A DNA stretch of 64,000 bases from Thalassotalea litorea. Its GTDB lineage: Bacteria; Pseudomonadota; Gammaproteobacteria; Enterobacterales; Alteromonadaceae. The notes beneath the pieces were generated by a model. That model had not been told where the DNA came from. It saw only the letters and a list, made by a program, of their open reading frames with translations, and did no database searches. Each line of letters starts with the position of its first letter. Within the stretch, counting starts at the first letter, position 1. The position numbers and the translations under genes were made by a program. The stretch is from assembly GCF_005843925.1 (NCBI RefSeq), contig NZ_VCBC01000003.1, positions 248,001 to 312,000 on the forward strand, given 5' to 3'. Of this stretch, positions 37,216 to 47,813 are shown one piece after another.

Positions 37216-37930
37216 ATGCAGCAACCTTGTCTTGTAAAAAGGCGTTTTGATATATGTTTAGCATGGCTTGATCGTTGATTAGCCCGAGATTATGTAGTTT
37301 AAAAAGGCAGTGATAATCATCTTCCAGATAACGGACCAGGTTTTTTCTGGCGCGCAGCGATAATTCACTGCTGACCTTTGATGGGTTACGTTTGTCGTAG
37401 CCAATTTTTTCATTGTCTACCGAGAAGAACTTTTCCATATCCGCGTTTAGGGATTCTTGCATTAACACGCCTTTGATATTCCCAGCTGGACATTTTTTTA
37501 GAAACTCGGTTAGATGAAAGCTGATATTTTCCTTGAGATGATGAATACTATTAAACTCATCTATCGCTTCGTGATTGGCGCTGCCATTGTCATCATAAAG
37601 ACACTCAGCGAGGCGATTAAGCGATTTATATTTGCTTAACGCTTGGTATTCTCCGGGAAATCTCTCCACTTGCTCTTTGCTCTCGACAACGAGTTTATAA
37701 CGCCAATTAAAGGCTGAGATACTACGACTGATAGGATCTCTGGCGAGGATGTAATATTGATCTTTATTACGATAAATTGGTTTTTCTACATGAAACGAGT
37801 AGAACCGTATTTTTCTTGGATCTCTTGCCAGAGTTTTTTGCAGCGTTCCGCCACCACATTTACCTACATGGATTAATACGGTTTTTGGTTTACGTAAATA
37901 ATATAAGAGATGGTCAACTATATTCGCCAT
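37208..37930 (-). CDS. Second, divergent sulfotransferase-like protein
   Basis: A 240-residue protein with a possible PAPS-binding loop HVGKCGGGT (21-29) and a 3'-phosphate-type motif RDPISRSISAF (64-74). These features suggest the sulfotransferase-2 type superfamily. It has little similarity to its neighbour. ATG 37930 has a GAGGA six bases upstream and is favoured over an in-frame ATG at 37963. Adjacent overlapping placement implies the pair acts on one product. Acceptor unknown. Confidence 0.72.
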   Translation of the reverse strand: MANIVDHLLYYLRKPKTVLIHVGKCGGGTLQKTLARDPRKIRFYSFHVEKPIYRNKDQYYILARDPISRSISAFNWRYKLVVESKEQVERFPGEYQALSKYKSLNRLAECLYDDNGSANHEAIDEFNSIHHLKENISFHLTEFLKKCPAGNIKGVLMQESLNADMEKFFSVDNEKIGYDKRNPSKVSSELSLRARKNLVRYLEDDYHCLFKLHNLGLINDQAMLNIYQNAFLQDKVAAYG

Positions 37931-38179
37931 GGCATTCCTCTGTCGTTCCGTTGAACTTAACATTATGGGAAGCGGCGATCATAGAGTTCATCATTCCCTG
38001 ATGTTAAGAGGGCGATACGCAACACACAGCTAGCTTGTTGTAATCACAATTGTTATTTAGTTGAGTCTAGACTAGAAAATTACATGCGTACAAAATAACT
38101 TGGTACAAAAAGGCAGAGAAGTGAGCCTGAATCGTGGCAGGTTCAGGCGATTTGGTGAGCTTTGTTCGGTAATAAAAAG

Positions 38180-38671
38180 TTAAACCCTTTCGTAGACCTT
38201 AAAAATATAATCGTAGGGGTTGTTGTCATCGGCTTGGTGGGCTTGCTGAGAGACACACTGCCAGTCGCCGCCGGCAAGATATTCTGGAAATCGAGTATCC
38301 CCTTCGGTTTGCAAATCAATCTCAGTGATATATAAACGATCCGCGGATCCCAGACAATGTTGATAAATACTGCCACCACCGATAACCATTATTTCCTCAC
38401 AATCCCCGGCACATGCAAGAGCCTTATCAATGCTGGCAACAACTTCAATTCCTTTAGCAGCATAGTTTTGGTCGCGAGAGATAACGATATTTCGTCGCCC
38501 GGGTAACGGGAAACCAATCGATTCAAATGTCTTACGGCCCATCACCACAGGTTTTTTCAACGTGGTCTGTTTAAAGTATTTTAAATCCGCAGGCAAATGC
38601 CACGGCATTTTATTGTCTTTGCCGATGACGCGATCCGCGGCGTGGGCAACTATCATGGATAATACAGGCAT
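38180..38671 (-). CDS. folA: Dihydrofolate reductase
   Basis: NADPH-dependent reduction of dihydrofolate, the trimethoprim target. The motifs DRVIGKDNKMPWHLPADLKYFK, VMGRKTFESIG, LPGRRNIV and IMVIGGGSIY are all present. E. coli FolA begins six residues before DRVIG-type sequence, so ATG 38671 (about 163 residues) fits the family. An upstream in-frame ATG at 38728 would add 19 residues with no homology. The active-site acid is the Asp in LPADLKYF, unchanged. Confidence 0.95.
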   Translation of the reverse strand: MPVLSMIVAHAADRVIGKDNKMPWHLPADLKYFKQTTLKKPVVMGRKTFESIGFPLPGRRNIVISRDQNYAAKGIEVVASIDKALACAGDCEEIMVIGGGSIYQHCLGSADRLYITEIDLQTEGDTRFPEYLAGGDWQCVSQQAHQADDNNPYDYIFKVYERV

Positions 38672-38782
38672 ACTAATACAGGTAACTTTTGGTGGATTGT
38701 CAGGATTTATGACCACAAATTGTGTCATGAATCGGGGTCATCGGCAATGGTGAGTGTTGGTAATAAATGTTGCTATGCAAAT

Positions 38783-38809
38783 AAAAAACTCCCAAAAAGG
38801 GAGTTTTTT
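38783..38809 (-). terminator. Terminator after obgE
   Basis: AAAAAACTCCC-AAAAA-GGGAGTTTTTT lies between the obgE stop and the folA start. It separates obgE from folA transcription on the minus strand. Confidence 0.85.
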
Positions 38810-38838
38810 ATTTAATTGGTTGTTATGGGTCGAGCGCG

Positions 38839-40383
<1,545 letters not shown>

Positions 40384-40412
40384 AAAAAAAACCTCGCAGA
40401 GCGAGGTTTTTT
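40384..40412 (-). terminator. Terminator after rpmA
   Basis: CCTCGC-AGA-GCGAGG (40392-40406) is flanked by A7 and T6, 20 bases beyond the rpmA stop on the minus strand. It separates the ribosomal protein genes from obgE. Confidence 0.88.
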
Positions 40413-40431
40413 CAGAACTCAATGTGGGTAA

Positions 40432-40689
40432 TTACTCAGCAACAATGCTTACGTATTTACGGTTTTGAGGACCTTTCACTTCGAACTGCACTTTACCATC
40501 AGATAAAGCGAATAGAGTGTGGTCTTTACCCATACCCATGTTGTTACCCGCGTGGAATTTAGTACCACGTTGACGAACAATAATGTTACCCGCTAAAACA
40601 GTCTCACCACCAAAGCGCTTAACACCTAAGCGTTTGCTTTCTGAATCACGACCGTTACGAGTACTACCAGCTGCCTTCTTATGTGCCAT
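40432..40689 (-). CDS. rpmA: 50S ribosomal protein L27
   Basis: An 85-residue basic protein of the large ribosomal subunit near the peptidyl-transferase centre. It starts [20 protein letters not shown] and contains [17 protein letters not shown], as in all L27 proteins. It lies 15 bases after rplU and is co-transcribed with it. Confidence 0.98.
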   Translation of the reverse strand: MAHKKAAGSTRNGRDSESKRLGVKRFGGETVLAGNIIVRQRGTKFHAGNNMGMGKDHTLFALSDGKVQFEVKGPQNRKYVSIVAE

Positions 40690-40704
40690 CTCAAACGACT
40701 CCTA

Positions 40705-41016
40705 TTAACCGTTAATACCAGTAATTTTCACTTCAGTGAACCACTGACGGTGGCCCATTTGCTTACGTGAATGCTTACGGCGTTTAAATTTAACAATTTT
40801 TACTTTGTCGGCACGGCCCTGGCTGACAACTTCAGCTGTAACCTTACCACCTTCAACGTAAGGTGCACCTACGTTGATATCGTCGCCATTGGCAACCATT
40901 AATACATTATCGAACTCAACTGTCGAACCAACTTCCAGCTCTAGTTTCTCTAGGCGAATGGTTTGACCTTCACTCACACGGTGCTGTTTACCACCACTTT
41001 GGAATACCGCGTACAT
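40705..41016 (-). CDS. rplU: 50S ribosomal protein L21
   Basis: A 103-residue large-subunit protein that binds 23S r[21 protein letters not shown] opens the protein, and [21 protein letters not shown] near the end is the conserved rRNA-binding basic block. It heads the rplU-rpmA operon divergent from ispB, a conserved arrangement. A 5-bp hairpin GCGTC/GACGC (41032-41049) lies in its leader and might be regulatory. Confidence 0.98.
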   Translation of the reverse strand: MYAVFQSGGKQHRVSEGQTIRLEKLELEVGSTVEFDNVLMVANGDDINVGAPYVEGGKVTAEVVSQGRADKVKIVKFKRRKHSRKQMGHRQWFTEVKITGING

Positions 41017-41073
41017 AGCTACTCCGTAATGCGTCGAATTATTTGACGCGCAAATTAAAATAATAGGTCGCGG

Positions 41074-41102
41074 ATTCTACGCTAAGAATCCCCCCAGAGC
41101 AA
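41074..41102 (-). promoter_or_regulatory. Candidate rplU-rpmA promoter
   Basis: On the minus strand TTGCTC, 17 bases, then TAGAAT (five of six to the -10 consensus) lies 58 bases upstream of rplU. A GC-rich stretch follows the -10 box, as often found at stringently controlled ribosomal promoters. Confidence 0.55.
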
Positions 41103-41346
41103 CCCCCATTATAAAATTTATGTAAGTTTTTTCATCTAAAATGCAATTCGATAAGAGGTAGACCCGTCGGGCGCTGTAATTAATTCGCAGACGCAATTTT
41201 CCCGGAATAAAGGGAAAACCGATTTAGGGTTTGTTAACGCGTAAAATCGTGTAAAATCAGTTAACTTAATTTACTATCATTCTTACGGTTTCTTTGTAAT
41301 CGTTCTGATTATTCACTGGAACGGCGAAAAGTAGCAATATACAACT

Positions 41347-42318
41347 ATGAAAATCGAGCAAATTCAAACCCTGGCGCAAGCTGATATGAACGCGGTCAAT
41401 AAGTTGATCTTCACTCAGCTTGAATCCGATGTGGCGCTAATCAATCAGTTAGGCATGTATATCGTTAACGCCGGAGGCAAGCGCATGCGGCCGCTGTTGA
41501 CGGTTCTTGCCGCCAGAGCCATGGGTTATGAAGGTAAAGATCATGTCTGCCTCGCTGCAATTATAGAGTTTATTCATACCGCAACATTGCTCCATGATGA
41601 CGTTGTCGATGAATCAGAGTTACGCCGGGGCAGAGAAACCGCCAATGCATTGTTTGGCAACAGTGCCAGTGTATTAGTCGGGGACTTTCTCTATACGCGT
41701 TCTTTTCAAATGATGGTAACGCTTCAGGATATGACGGTAATGGAAGTCCTTTCCGATGCCACCAATATTGTCGCGGAAGGCGAAGTTTTACAGTTAATGA
41801 ACTGCAATGATGCCGAAACGACTGAAGCAAGTTACATGCAGGTAATTTATTGCAAGACAGCAAAACTCTTTGAAGCGGCGACCCGCCTTGCGGCAGTTAT
41901 CATGAAACAATCCGGCGAGCTTGAAGAAGCGATGACAGTTTATGGTCGTCACTTAGGTACCGCCTTCCAATTGGTTGATGATTTGCTCGATTACACCGCA
42001 GATGCTCAGGAAATGGGAAAAAATGTCGGTGATGACCTAAGTGAAGGTAAACCAACCTTGCCTCTTTTATATGCGATGCAAAAAGGTACTGACGCCGAAG
42101 CGAAACGAATTCGTGAAGCGATTGAAACCTGCAATGGTATGGAGCACTTGGATGAAATCCTGGCCATTTTAGAACATACTGGCGCATTAGAATATACCTA
42201 CCAAAAAGCGGTTGAAGAGTCAGAAAAAGCAGTAGCGGCGTTATCTGTATTGCCAGAGAGTGATTACAAACAAGCGCTAATAGCATTGGCAGGAATCGCT
42301 GTTGAACGCTCTGCGTAA
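41347..42318 (+). CDS. ispB: Octaprenyl diphosphate synthase
   Basis: Makes the C40 side chain for ubiquinone and menaquinone. The 323-residue protein has the first aspartate-rich motif DDVVD (84-88), GGKRMRPLL near the start, and the second Asp motif DDLLD around residue 212. FLYTRSFQ and GEVLQL are also family blocks. It diverges from rplU, as in E. coli. Confidence 0.96.
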   Translation: MKIEQIQTLAQADMNAVNKLIFTQLESDVALINQLGMYIVNAGGKRMRPLLTVLAARAMGYEGKDHVCLAAIIEFIHTATLLHDDVVDESELRRGRETANALFGNSASVLVGDFLYTRSFQMMVTLQDMTVMEVLSDATNIVAEGEVLQLMNCNDAETTEASYMQVIYCKTAKLFEAATRLAAVIMKQSGELEEAMTVYGRHLGTAFQLVDDLLDYTADAQEMGKNVGDDLSEGKPTLPLLYAMQKGTDAEAKRIREAIETCNGMEHLDEILAILEHTGALEYTYQKAVEESEKAVAALSVLPESDYKQALIALAGIAVERSA

Positions 42319-42429
42319 AACTTTATGGGCAAATAAATAATACCCAAGGTGCCTTGGCCTGGTATCAAGGCAGATGTATCTTCCCCGTTCAATAAACTAC
42401 CCCTAAGCTTATTCTTGTTTCTACGAACT

Positions 42430-42470
42430 ACTATAAAGAAAGGCACCATACGGACGTCTTTCTTTATAGT
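42430..42470. repeat. 13-bp perfect inverted repeat after ispB
   Basis: ACTATAAAGAAAG (42430-42442) pairs with CTTTCTTTATAGT (42458-42470) around a 15-base loop. It has no T-run. A shorter palindrome CCAAGG-TG-CCTTGG precedes it at 42344-42357. Confidence 0.8.
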
Positions 42471-42554
42471 TGTTAATATCAGAATATCATCACTCCCCGC
42501 TACGATAGTGAAACACCTAAGCAGATGTATGGATAAACTATTTTTAGAAGCAGT

Positions 42555-42604
42555 ATCAAGGGGTCAGAGTCGTTGAATTAAATCAACGACTCTGACCCCT
42601 TGAT
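42555..42604. repeat. REP-like 22-bp perfect palindrome
   Basis: Two 22-base arms (42555-42576 and 42583-42604) are perfect reverse complements around ATTAAA. The core GGGGTCAGAGTC resembles repeats I associate with REP elements and RAYT-type transposases in marine gammaproteobacteria. No transposase gene is in the window. Confidence 0.75.
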
Positions 42605-42624
42605 ATTTCAAAGCCCTTAAATGC

Positions 42625-42650
42625 AAAAGGCGCCAATCGGCGCCTTTTTT
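42625..42650 (-). terminator. Terminator after mdh
   Basis: AAAAGGCGCC-AATC-GGCGCCTTTT with extra T residues lies 18 bases past the mdh stop. It can work for mdh and for read-through from ispB. Confidence 0.88.
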
Positions 42651-42667
42651 ACAAAGAGCTTTTGAGA

Positions 42668-43606
42668 TTATTGATTGATAAAATCAACACCTTCCTGAAT
42701 GTCTTTGTTTAACGTTGCAAGCATGTCATCTTTTGCTTTTTGCTCAAATGCGCTTAGCTCGCCATACGGCAAGTACTCTTCAACACCGTTTTTACCTAGA
42801 CGTACAGGTTGAGCAAAGTACTGTGCATCGCCAGTATTGCCTTCAACATAGGCATAATCGATTACGTTTGCTTCGCCTTGTAAACCCTTAATCAAGGATA
42901 AACAAAAACGTGCTGCTGCAGCACCCATAGAAAGGGTTGCAGAGCCGCCACCAGCTTTTGCATTTACAACTTCAGTACCCGCGTTTTGAATGCGTGGCGT
43001 TAATGCTGCAACTTCTTCGTCACTAAACTCAACACCTTCAACTTGGGAAAGAAGCGGTAGAATCGTTGTGCCTGAGTGACCACCAATGACTGGAACGTTA
43101 GTTTCAGCAACATTAAGGCCTTTTAATTCAGCAACAAATGCTTCAGAACGAATAACGTCCAAAGTCGTAACACCGAATACGCGGTTTGCTTCGTACGTGC
43201 CAGCTTTCTTAAAAACTTCCGCAACAATTGGTACAGTGCCATTGACCGGGTTAGTAATTACACCAACGAGCGCCTTCGGACAGTTCTTAACAATCCCTTC
43301 GGCTAATGTTTTGATGATGCCAGCATTCACAGCGAACAAATCCGCACGATCCATACCTGGCTTGCGTGGCATACCCGCAGGGATCACAACGATATCAGCG
43401 CCGGCTAATGCTGTGTCCAAATCTTCTTTACCATAACCTTCAACACTAACGGCTGTTGGGATGTGAGATAAATCGACAGCAACGCCTGGTACAACAGGTG
43501 CAACATCGTATAAAGATAATTCAGAGCCAGCAGGCAATTGAGTTTTTAACAGTAAAGATAACGCTTGACCGATACCACCAGCTGCGCCTAGAACAGTAAC
43601 TTTCAT
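42668..43606 (-). CDS. mdh: Malate dehydrogenase
   Basis: NAD-dependent TCA-cycle enzyme interconverting malate and oxaloacetate. The 312-residue protein shows GAAGGIGQ (8-15), [11 protein letters not shown] with substrate arginines, ITNPVNGTV, and the catalytic His in VIGGHSG. It is the E. coli-type dimeric enzyme. argR is divergent upstream, as in many gammaproteobacteria. Confidence 0.97.
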   Translation of the reverse strand: MKVTVLGAAGGIGQALSLLLKTQLPAGSELSLYDVAPVVPGVAVDLSHIPTAVSVEGYGKEDLDTALAGADIVVIPAGMPRKPGMDRADLFAVNAGIIKTLAEGIVKNCPKALVGVITNPVNGTVPIVAEVFKKAGTYEANRVFGVTTLDVIRSEAFVAELKGLNVAETNVPVIGGHSGTTILPLLSQVEGVEFSDEEVAALTPRIQNAGTEVVNAKAGGGSATLSMGAAAARFCLSLIKGLQGEANVIDYAYVEGNTGDAQYFAQPVRLGKNGVEEYLPYGELSAFEQKAKDDMLATLNKDIQEGVDFINQ

Positions 43607-44001
43607 TTAACTTCTCCGAGGTTTTGAGTTTATGGTCGATTGAATCATTCCCATGTGTCTGGATACGTCCAAGTTTAGTAAAAACTTTACTGAGAAGTCG
43701 CCGGAATATAAAGGGCAAAAACACCTTGATTAAAACCGCTATTCTCCAAAACGTTCTTTATTTCGACACCACCTTAATATCGATGCTTCTAGTGAGCATG
43801 GAAGGGGTAGGCAGGAATATTATCCGATAGAAGTCGATTTAACTTCGCCAGAAAAAATCAATCAAATTTTGGGCGCACAAACCATACCGAATCATGGCCT
43901 AAAATACAATCGATTTTATCGCTAAGGAAAAAATGCTATGCTTGCCAAAGCAAGGTGTTACGTTCGTTTTTTATTTTTGAACAGGCCATTAGATAACGAT
44001 T
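43607..44001. other. mdh-argR divergent regulatory region
   Basis: About 395 bases without a supported gene. It must hold promoters for both flanking genes. A small inverted repeat CTTGC-CAAA-GCAAG lies near 43939-43952. I looked for paired ARG boxes before argR and found no convincing match. Confidence 0.4.
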
Positions 44002-44469
44002 ATGTCATTACAACAAAAGCAGGAAGCATTGGTAAATGCTTTTAAAGATTTATTAAAACAAGAACGTTTTGGCTCCCAGGGCGAAATCGTCGAAGCTCTG
44101 CGTGCTCAGGGGTTTGATAATATCAGCCAGTCGAAGGTTTCTCGGATGTTGAGCAAGTTCGGTGCAGTGCGCACGCGTAATGCCCGCCAGGAGATGGTTT
44201 ATTGCCTGCCAGCCGAGCTGGGAGTGCCGACAGCGAAAAGCCCATTGCGCCAGTTGGTTTTAGATATCGAAGCGAATGAAATGATGATCATCCTTCGTAC
44301 CAGCCCAGGTGCTGCTCAGTTAATCGCTCGGTTGCTGGACTCTTTGGGGAAAGCCGATGGTGTGCTAGGGACCATCGCCGGAGATGATACGATTTTCATT
44401 GCACCAACCAAAGTTAGTGAGATTGATGCAACACTCGAAAAGTTGCATCTGCTTTTTCAAAAAATCTAA
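44002..44469 (+). CDS. argR: Arginine repressor ArgR
   Basis: Hexameric arginine-sensing transcription factor. The 155-residue protein has an N-terminal winged helix ([26 protein letters not shown], given here in one motif span 27-52) and the C-terminal oligomer/arginine domain with [15 protein letters not shown] and [13 protein letters not shown]. The arginine-contacting DD of AGDD is present. Confidence 0.96.
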   Translation: MSLQQKQEALVNAFKDLLKQERFGSQGEIVEALRAQGFDNISQSKVSRMLSKFGAVRTRNARQEMVYCLPAELGVPTAKSPLRQLVLDIEANEMMIILRTSPGAAQLIARLLDSLGKADGVLGTIAGDDTIFIAPTKVSEIDATLEKLHLLFQKI

Positions 44470-44495
44470 TCAACTTACTCATTACAGGGTAACTG

Positions 44496-44518
44496 GCCTG
44501 CCTTATTCCGAGGCAGGC
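44496..44518. terminator. Hairpin between argR and the DyP peroxidase
   Basis: GCCTGCCT-TATTCCG-AGGCAGGC is a perfect 8-bp stem overlapping the last codons of the convergent DyP gene. A weak T-rich tract follows in the argR direction. Confidence 0.55.
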
Positions 44519-45435
44519 GCTAAATTTTCAATAAAATCTATCGATGGTGCAAAGAAAGCTGCGCCGGTTTCCGCTTGCGTATATTTCAATATATGATCAA
44601 AATTTCCTTCGGAATCGCCATTGATCATACTGTTTAAAATCAGCTCGAAGTTATTTGGGTTATTGCAATAAGAGACGAAAAACAATCCCTGAACTTTCAT
44701 ATGGCCATAGGGCATACTTTGCCTGACAAGCTCTAATGAATTACCCTGATCATCTTTTAAGTTGGCGCGTTTTGTGTGTGCAGTATCGGCTTTATCGGCG
44801 CTCGCATACTCTATATCATCGCGCTTGGTGCGGCCGTAGACATCTTCTTGTTGCTTGGTTTCAAGGGTTTGCCACAGCTCCATATTGTGACGATATCTTT
44901 GGATGTGCAAATAACTGCCGCTGGCAAATAACGGCTGCTCTTCACTTTTAACCAAAGCAACCTCTCGCTTGTGAGGACCTTTGGGGTTCTCTGTGCCATC
45001 GACAAAGCCAGTCAGGTCTCGGCCATCGAGATAACGAAACCCTTTTACTTGCTCAACTAGTTCGACGCTGGAATTTAGCATTTCACATACTCGAGTACTA
45101 ACGATGTGGTTGACATCGGCTCTGTCACTGCGAATTTCGATGTATAGATCGACATTATTGGCAGGCGCTATACGATCATCGCGTTGCATCGCCGAAAAGG
45201 GGCGTAACCCTGCAGGTTTGGCCTGCGGATAAAACTCGTCCCAATACGCAGCGCCAATTGCAATTACCGTATTTAAATTGGATTCAGAAAACTGCTCTTG
45301 ATAGTCGACAAACATTTGCGGCAATTTCGCCAACGTCTGCCTGACATAATCATTTTTATTATCAAGGACATTAAAAAGCAGGTAATAGCTGTGTAAATTC
45401 GGTTCCGCGCAGACACCAAATTGTTCTCTCGCCAT
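44503..45435 (-). CDS. DyP-type heme peroxidase (YfeX-like)
   Basis: Heme peroxidase of the dye-decolorizing family, about 310 residues. The defining GFVDGTENP motif with its distal aspartate is present, and RDLTGFVDG precedes it. The distal Arg in GSYLHIQRYRHN and VFFVSY-type FFVSYCNN near the C-terminus fit the YfeX/EfeB-like cytoplasmic group. No Tat signal is present, so it should stay in the cytoplasm. ATG 45435 begins MAREQFGVCAEP. An upstream in-frame start at 45447 is possible. Confidence 0.9.
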   Translation of the reverse strand: MAREQFGVCAEPNLHSYYLLFNVLDNKNDYVRQTLAKLPQMFVDYQEQFSESNLNTVIAIGAAYWDEFYPQAKPAGLRPFSAMQRDDRIAPANNVDLYIEIRSDRADVNHIVSTRVCEMLNSSVELVEQVKGFRYLDGRDLTGFVDGTENPKGPHKREVALVKSEEQPLFASGSYLHIQRYRHNMELWQTLETKQQEDVYGRTKRDDIEYASADKADTAHTKRANLKDDQGNSLELVRQSMPYGHMKVQGLFFVSYCNNPNNFELILNSMINGDSEGNFDHILKYTQAETGAAFFAPSIDFIENLAPASE

Positions 45436-45583
45436 TGCAAATACCATCTCTGATTAGAATTTAAGCCTAAGTATATGAGTTTATCGCCTAATGAAAAAGC
45501 TTAATTGTTAATGGTAAGTAAAGAAGTTGTTATTTGACTAAAAAGGCTGGGGTGTAAATTTAGCACTTATCGAAAATTAGCGA

Positions 45584-46402
45584 TTAGCCAATTCGTTTAA
45601 CCGATGGTACCTGGAAGCGTTTTTTATCATCCCAGCGAAGCAGCGTCATCGTTCCTCCCCAGACGCATCCAGTATCCAATGCGTAAACATTCGGGTGAGA
45701 GCATTGCCCCTCCAAAGTTGCCCAATGGCCGATAATCCATTCCGTGCTATTAAGGTTTTGATCCAGTTCGAACCAAGGCGTTAAGTTGCTATCGGGATTA
45801 TGCTCGGGATGTTCTTTATGAGTAAATTCTAAATCGCCTGATGGGGTGCAATAGCGCATCCGGGTCAGGGCATTAACACTATAGCGAAATCGTTGCAGCT
45901 CATTCTTGGCATGTTGCCAGGCTGCGGGTTCATTGCCATACATGGCTTCTAGGTAGAATCGACGATCTGATTGCAGGCATTGATGAATAAATCCAGCCTG
46001 TTCGATTGCCGTGTCGATATCCCATTGCGGCGCAAGTCCGGCGTGGCTCATATAGGCTTGGCAATCTGGTAATTTTCGCAGCAGAGGCTGTGATGCTAGC
46101 CATGTCATTAATTCAGGCGCATCCGGTGCATCAAGGACTGCTTGGAGATAGTCTTTTTTATGGGGTTTTTTAAAACCTTCCCAAATGGCAAGCAAATGTA
46201 AGTCATGGTTACCAAGAACCGGTTTTGCGCTATCGCCTAACGAACGCAGATACCGAAGCGTTGCTAAAGAGTCGGGACCTCGGGCCACCAGATCGCCGGT
46301 GAGCCATAGTTCATCTTTATTTTGGTCAAAACCTGCCTGGTCGAGCACTTGTCGTAGCTCAACGTAGCATCCTTGCACATCACCGACCAGATATATTGCC
46401 AT
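45584..46402 (-). CDS. apaH: Bis(5'-nucleosyl)-tetraphosphatase ApaH
   Basis: Symmetrical Ap4A hydrolase that removes alarmone-like dinucleotides and decaps NpnN-capped RNA. PPP-family motifs are visible: GDVQG (7-11, with Gln where E. coli has His, a common variant), GDLVARGPDSL, GNHDLHLLA, and HAGLAP. It is the last gene of the lptD-surA-pdxA-rsmA-apaG-apaH series and starts three bases after apaG. Confidence 0.95.
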   Translation of the reverse strand: MAIYLVGDVQGCYVELRQVLDQAGFDQNKDELWLTGDLVARGPDSLATLRYLRSLGDSAKPVLGNHDLHLLAIWEGFKKPHKKDYLQAVLDAPDAPELMTWLASQPLLRKLPDCQAYMSHAGLAPQWDIDTAIEQAGFIHQCLQSDRRFYLEAMYGNEPAAWQHAKNELQRFRYSVNALTRMRYCTPSGDLEFTHKEHPEHNPDSNLTPWFELDQNLNSTEWIIGHWATLEGQCSHPNVYALDTGCVWGGTMTLLRWDDKKRFQVPSVKRIG

Positions 46403-46405
46403 GGT

Positions 46406-46798
46406 TTAATTCAAAATATTCGGAACCGCGAGACGAAAAACCGGTATGTCCACCTTGTGCTCTTTACCGTCTAAATCCTGCAACGTGTAAAAGCCTTCCA
46501 TGGTACCAAGCGGGGTTTTTATGATTGAACCACTGGTATATTGATACGACTGCCCAGCAGCGATGACTGGCTGCTGACCTACGACACCATCACCCTCTAC
46601 GGAAACTTTATTTCCATTGGCATCGGTGATCAGCCAACTACGGGCTAGCAACTGCAAGGTTTCTGAACCGCGGTTTTCGATGGTGATGGTATAACTGAAC
46701 ACAAAGCGCTCATTATATTGATCGGACTGCTCTTCAATAAAATGAACCTGAGCATTAATGTCTACCTGAGAATTTTCCTGGCTACAAACGCTACTCAT
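46406..46798 (-). CDS. apaG: ApaG protein
   Basis: Small beta-sandwich protein (130 residues) conserved with ApaH. Function is not firmly known. The family blocks FSYTITIENRGSETLQLLARSWLITDANG (two segments), GVVGQQPVIAAGQSYQYTSG and TPLGTMEGFY are intact. It is sandwiched between rsmA and apaH with gaps under ten bases. Confidence 0.95.
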   Translation of the reverse strand: MSSVCSQENSQVDINAQVHFIEEQSDQYNERFVFSYTITIENRGSETLQLLARSWLITDANGNKVSVEGDGVVGQQPVIAAGQSYQYTSGSIIKTPLGTMEGFYTLQDLDGKEHKVDIPVFRLAVPNILN

Positions 46799-46806
46799 TT
46801 AATTGA

Positions 46807-47613
46807 TTACTCTGGTGAAGTATCCGCAAGGTAATTGGCAATTAGCACGTACTCTTTAAGGCTGAGATTTTCCGGGCGTAAACTTGGTTTAATACCAAGA
46901 CTTTCCAATTGCTCAGCGGATAGTAATTTACCTAAACTGTTTCGGATTGTTTTTCTTCTTTGGTTAAACGCTTCTGTACAGACTCGGCTAAGCCATTTGA
47001 CGTCCTTGGCAGGAAAAGGGATTTCCTTATGAGGAATTAACCGAACAATGGCACTGTCCACTTTCGGTGGTGGCTGAAATGCTTCCGGTCCAATTTCCAT
47101 AACCGGAACCACCTGACAATAATATTGGCACATAATTGACAAACGACCAAACGTTTTACTATCTGGTCCGGCAGCCATTCGATTTACCACTTCTTTTTGC
47201 AACATGAAGTGCATATCTTTAATTTTATCTTTAAATGTCAATAAATGGAAAATTAAAGGAGTGGAAATATTATAGGGTAGATTGCCAAAAACCCGCAGCG
47301 GTTGTTCGCTGGCCAATTCACCAAAATCGAATTTTAACGCATCAATTTCATAAATTGTCAGGTGTTTGGCGATAAAAGGGTGATGACGTAGGCGGTGGGC
47401 AAGGTCTCTGTCCAGCTCTACCGCGCTGATATCTCCGGCACGTTCAATAACGGGCTCTGTCAAAGCACCTAAACCAGGGCCAATCTCAATTAAATTTTCG
47501 CCTTCGCTTGGATCGATAGCATCGACGATACGACTAATTACCGCATCATCATGAAGGAAGTTCTGACCAAAGCGTTTTTTGGCCTGGTGCCCTAAATGGC
47601 TTTTATTGCTCAT
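46807..47613 (-). CDS. rsmA: 16S rRNA dimethyladenosine methyltransferase RsmA/KsgA
   Basis: Dimethylates two adjacent adenosines in the 3'-terminal helix of 16S rRNA, a late checkpoint in 30S assembly. The 268-residue protein has GQNFLHD, the SAM motif [11 protein letters not shown], the catalytic NLPY (GNLPYNIS) and the [13 protein letters not shown]-terminal block. An unusual 200-base gap separates it from pdxA, with two AGGTCAATT repeats near 47800. Confidence 0.97.
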   Translation of the reverse strand: MSNKSHLGHQAKKRFGQNFLHDDAVISRIVDAIDPSEGENLIEIGPGLGALTEPVIERAGDISAVELDRDLAHRLRHHPFIAKHLTIYEIDALKFDFGELASEQPLRVFGNLPYNISTPLIFHLLTFKDKIKDMHFMLQKEVVNRMAAGPDSKTFGRLSIMCQYYCQVVPVMEIGPEAFQPPPKVDSAIVRLIPHKEIPFPAKDVKWLSRVCTEAFNQRRKTIRNSLGKLLSAEQLESLGIKPSLRPENLSLKEYVLIANYLADTSPE

Positions 47614-47813
47614 TGTGTTTTATACCAAATCTTGTGAATACCGGATCACTGAGTCGCATTGATTGAAACAAAAATGCTACCCACAGGGAGTGTCTTTAAA
47701 CACCTGATAACGACCTGACATTAAACAACACAGAAATAACGTTGTGCTGTAAATATCTGGCTTATAAGGTGTTACCTATTTTCTCAGTTTTTTGCCCAAT
47801 AAGGTCAATTAGG

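Noticed and set aside
43607-44001. ARG boxes for ArgR autoregulation
   Set aside because: Only partial matches such as a single TGAATCATT were found, without the paired palindromes expected.
45584-46402. Loss of the His in the ApaH GDxHG motif as a defect
   Set aside because: Gln at this position is common in ApaH proteins of other gammaproteobacteria, so it is not evidence of inactivation.
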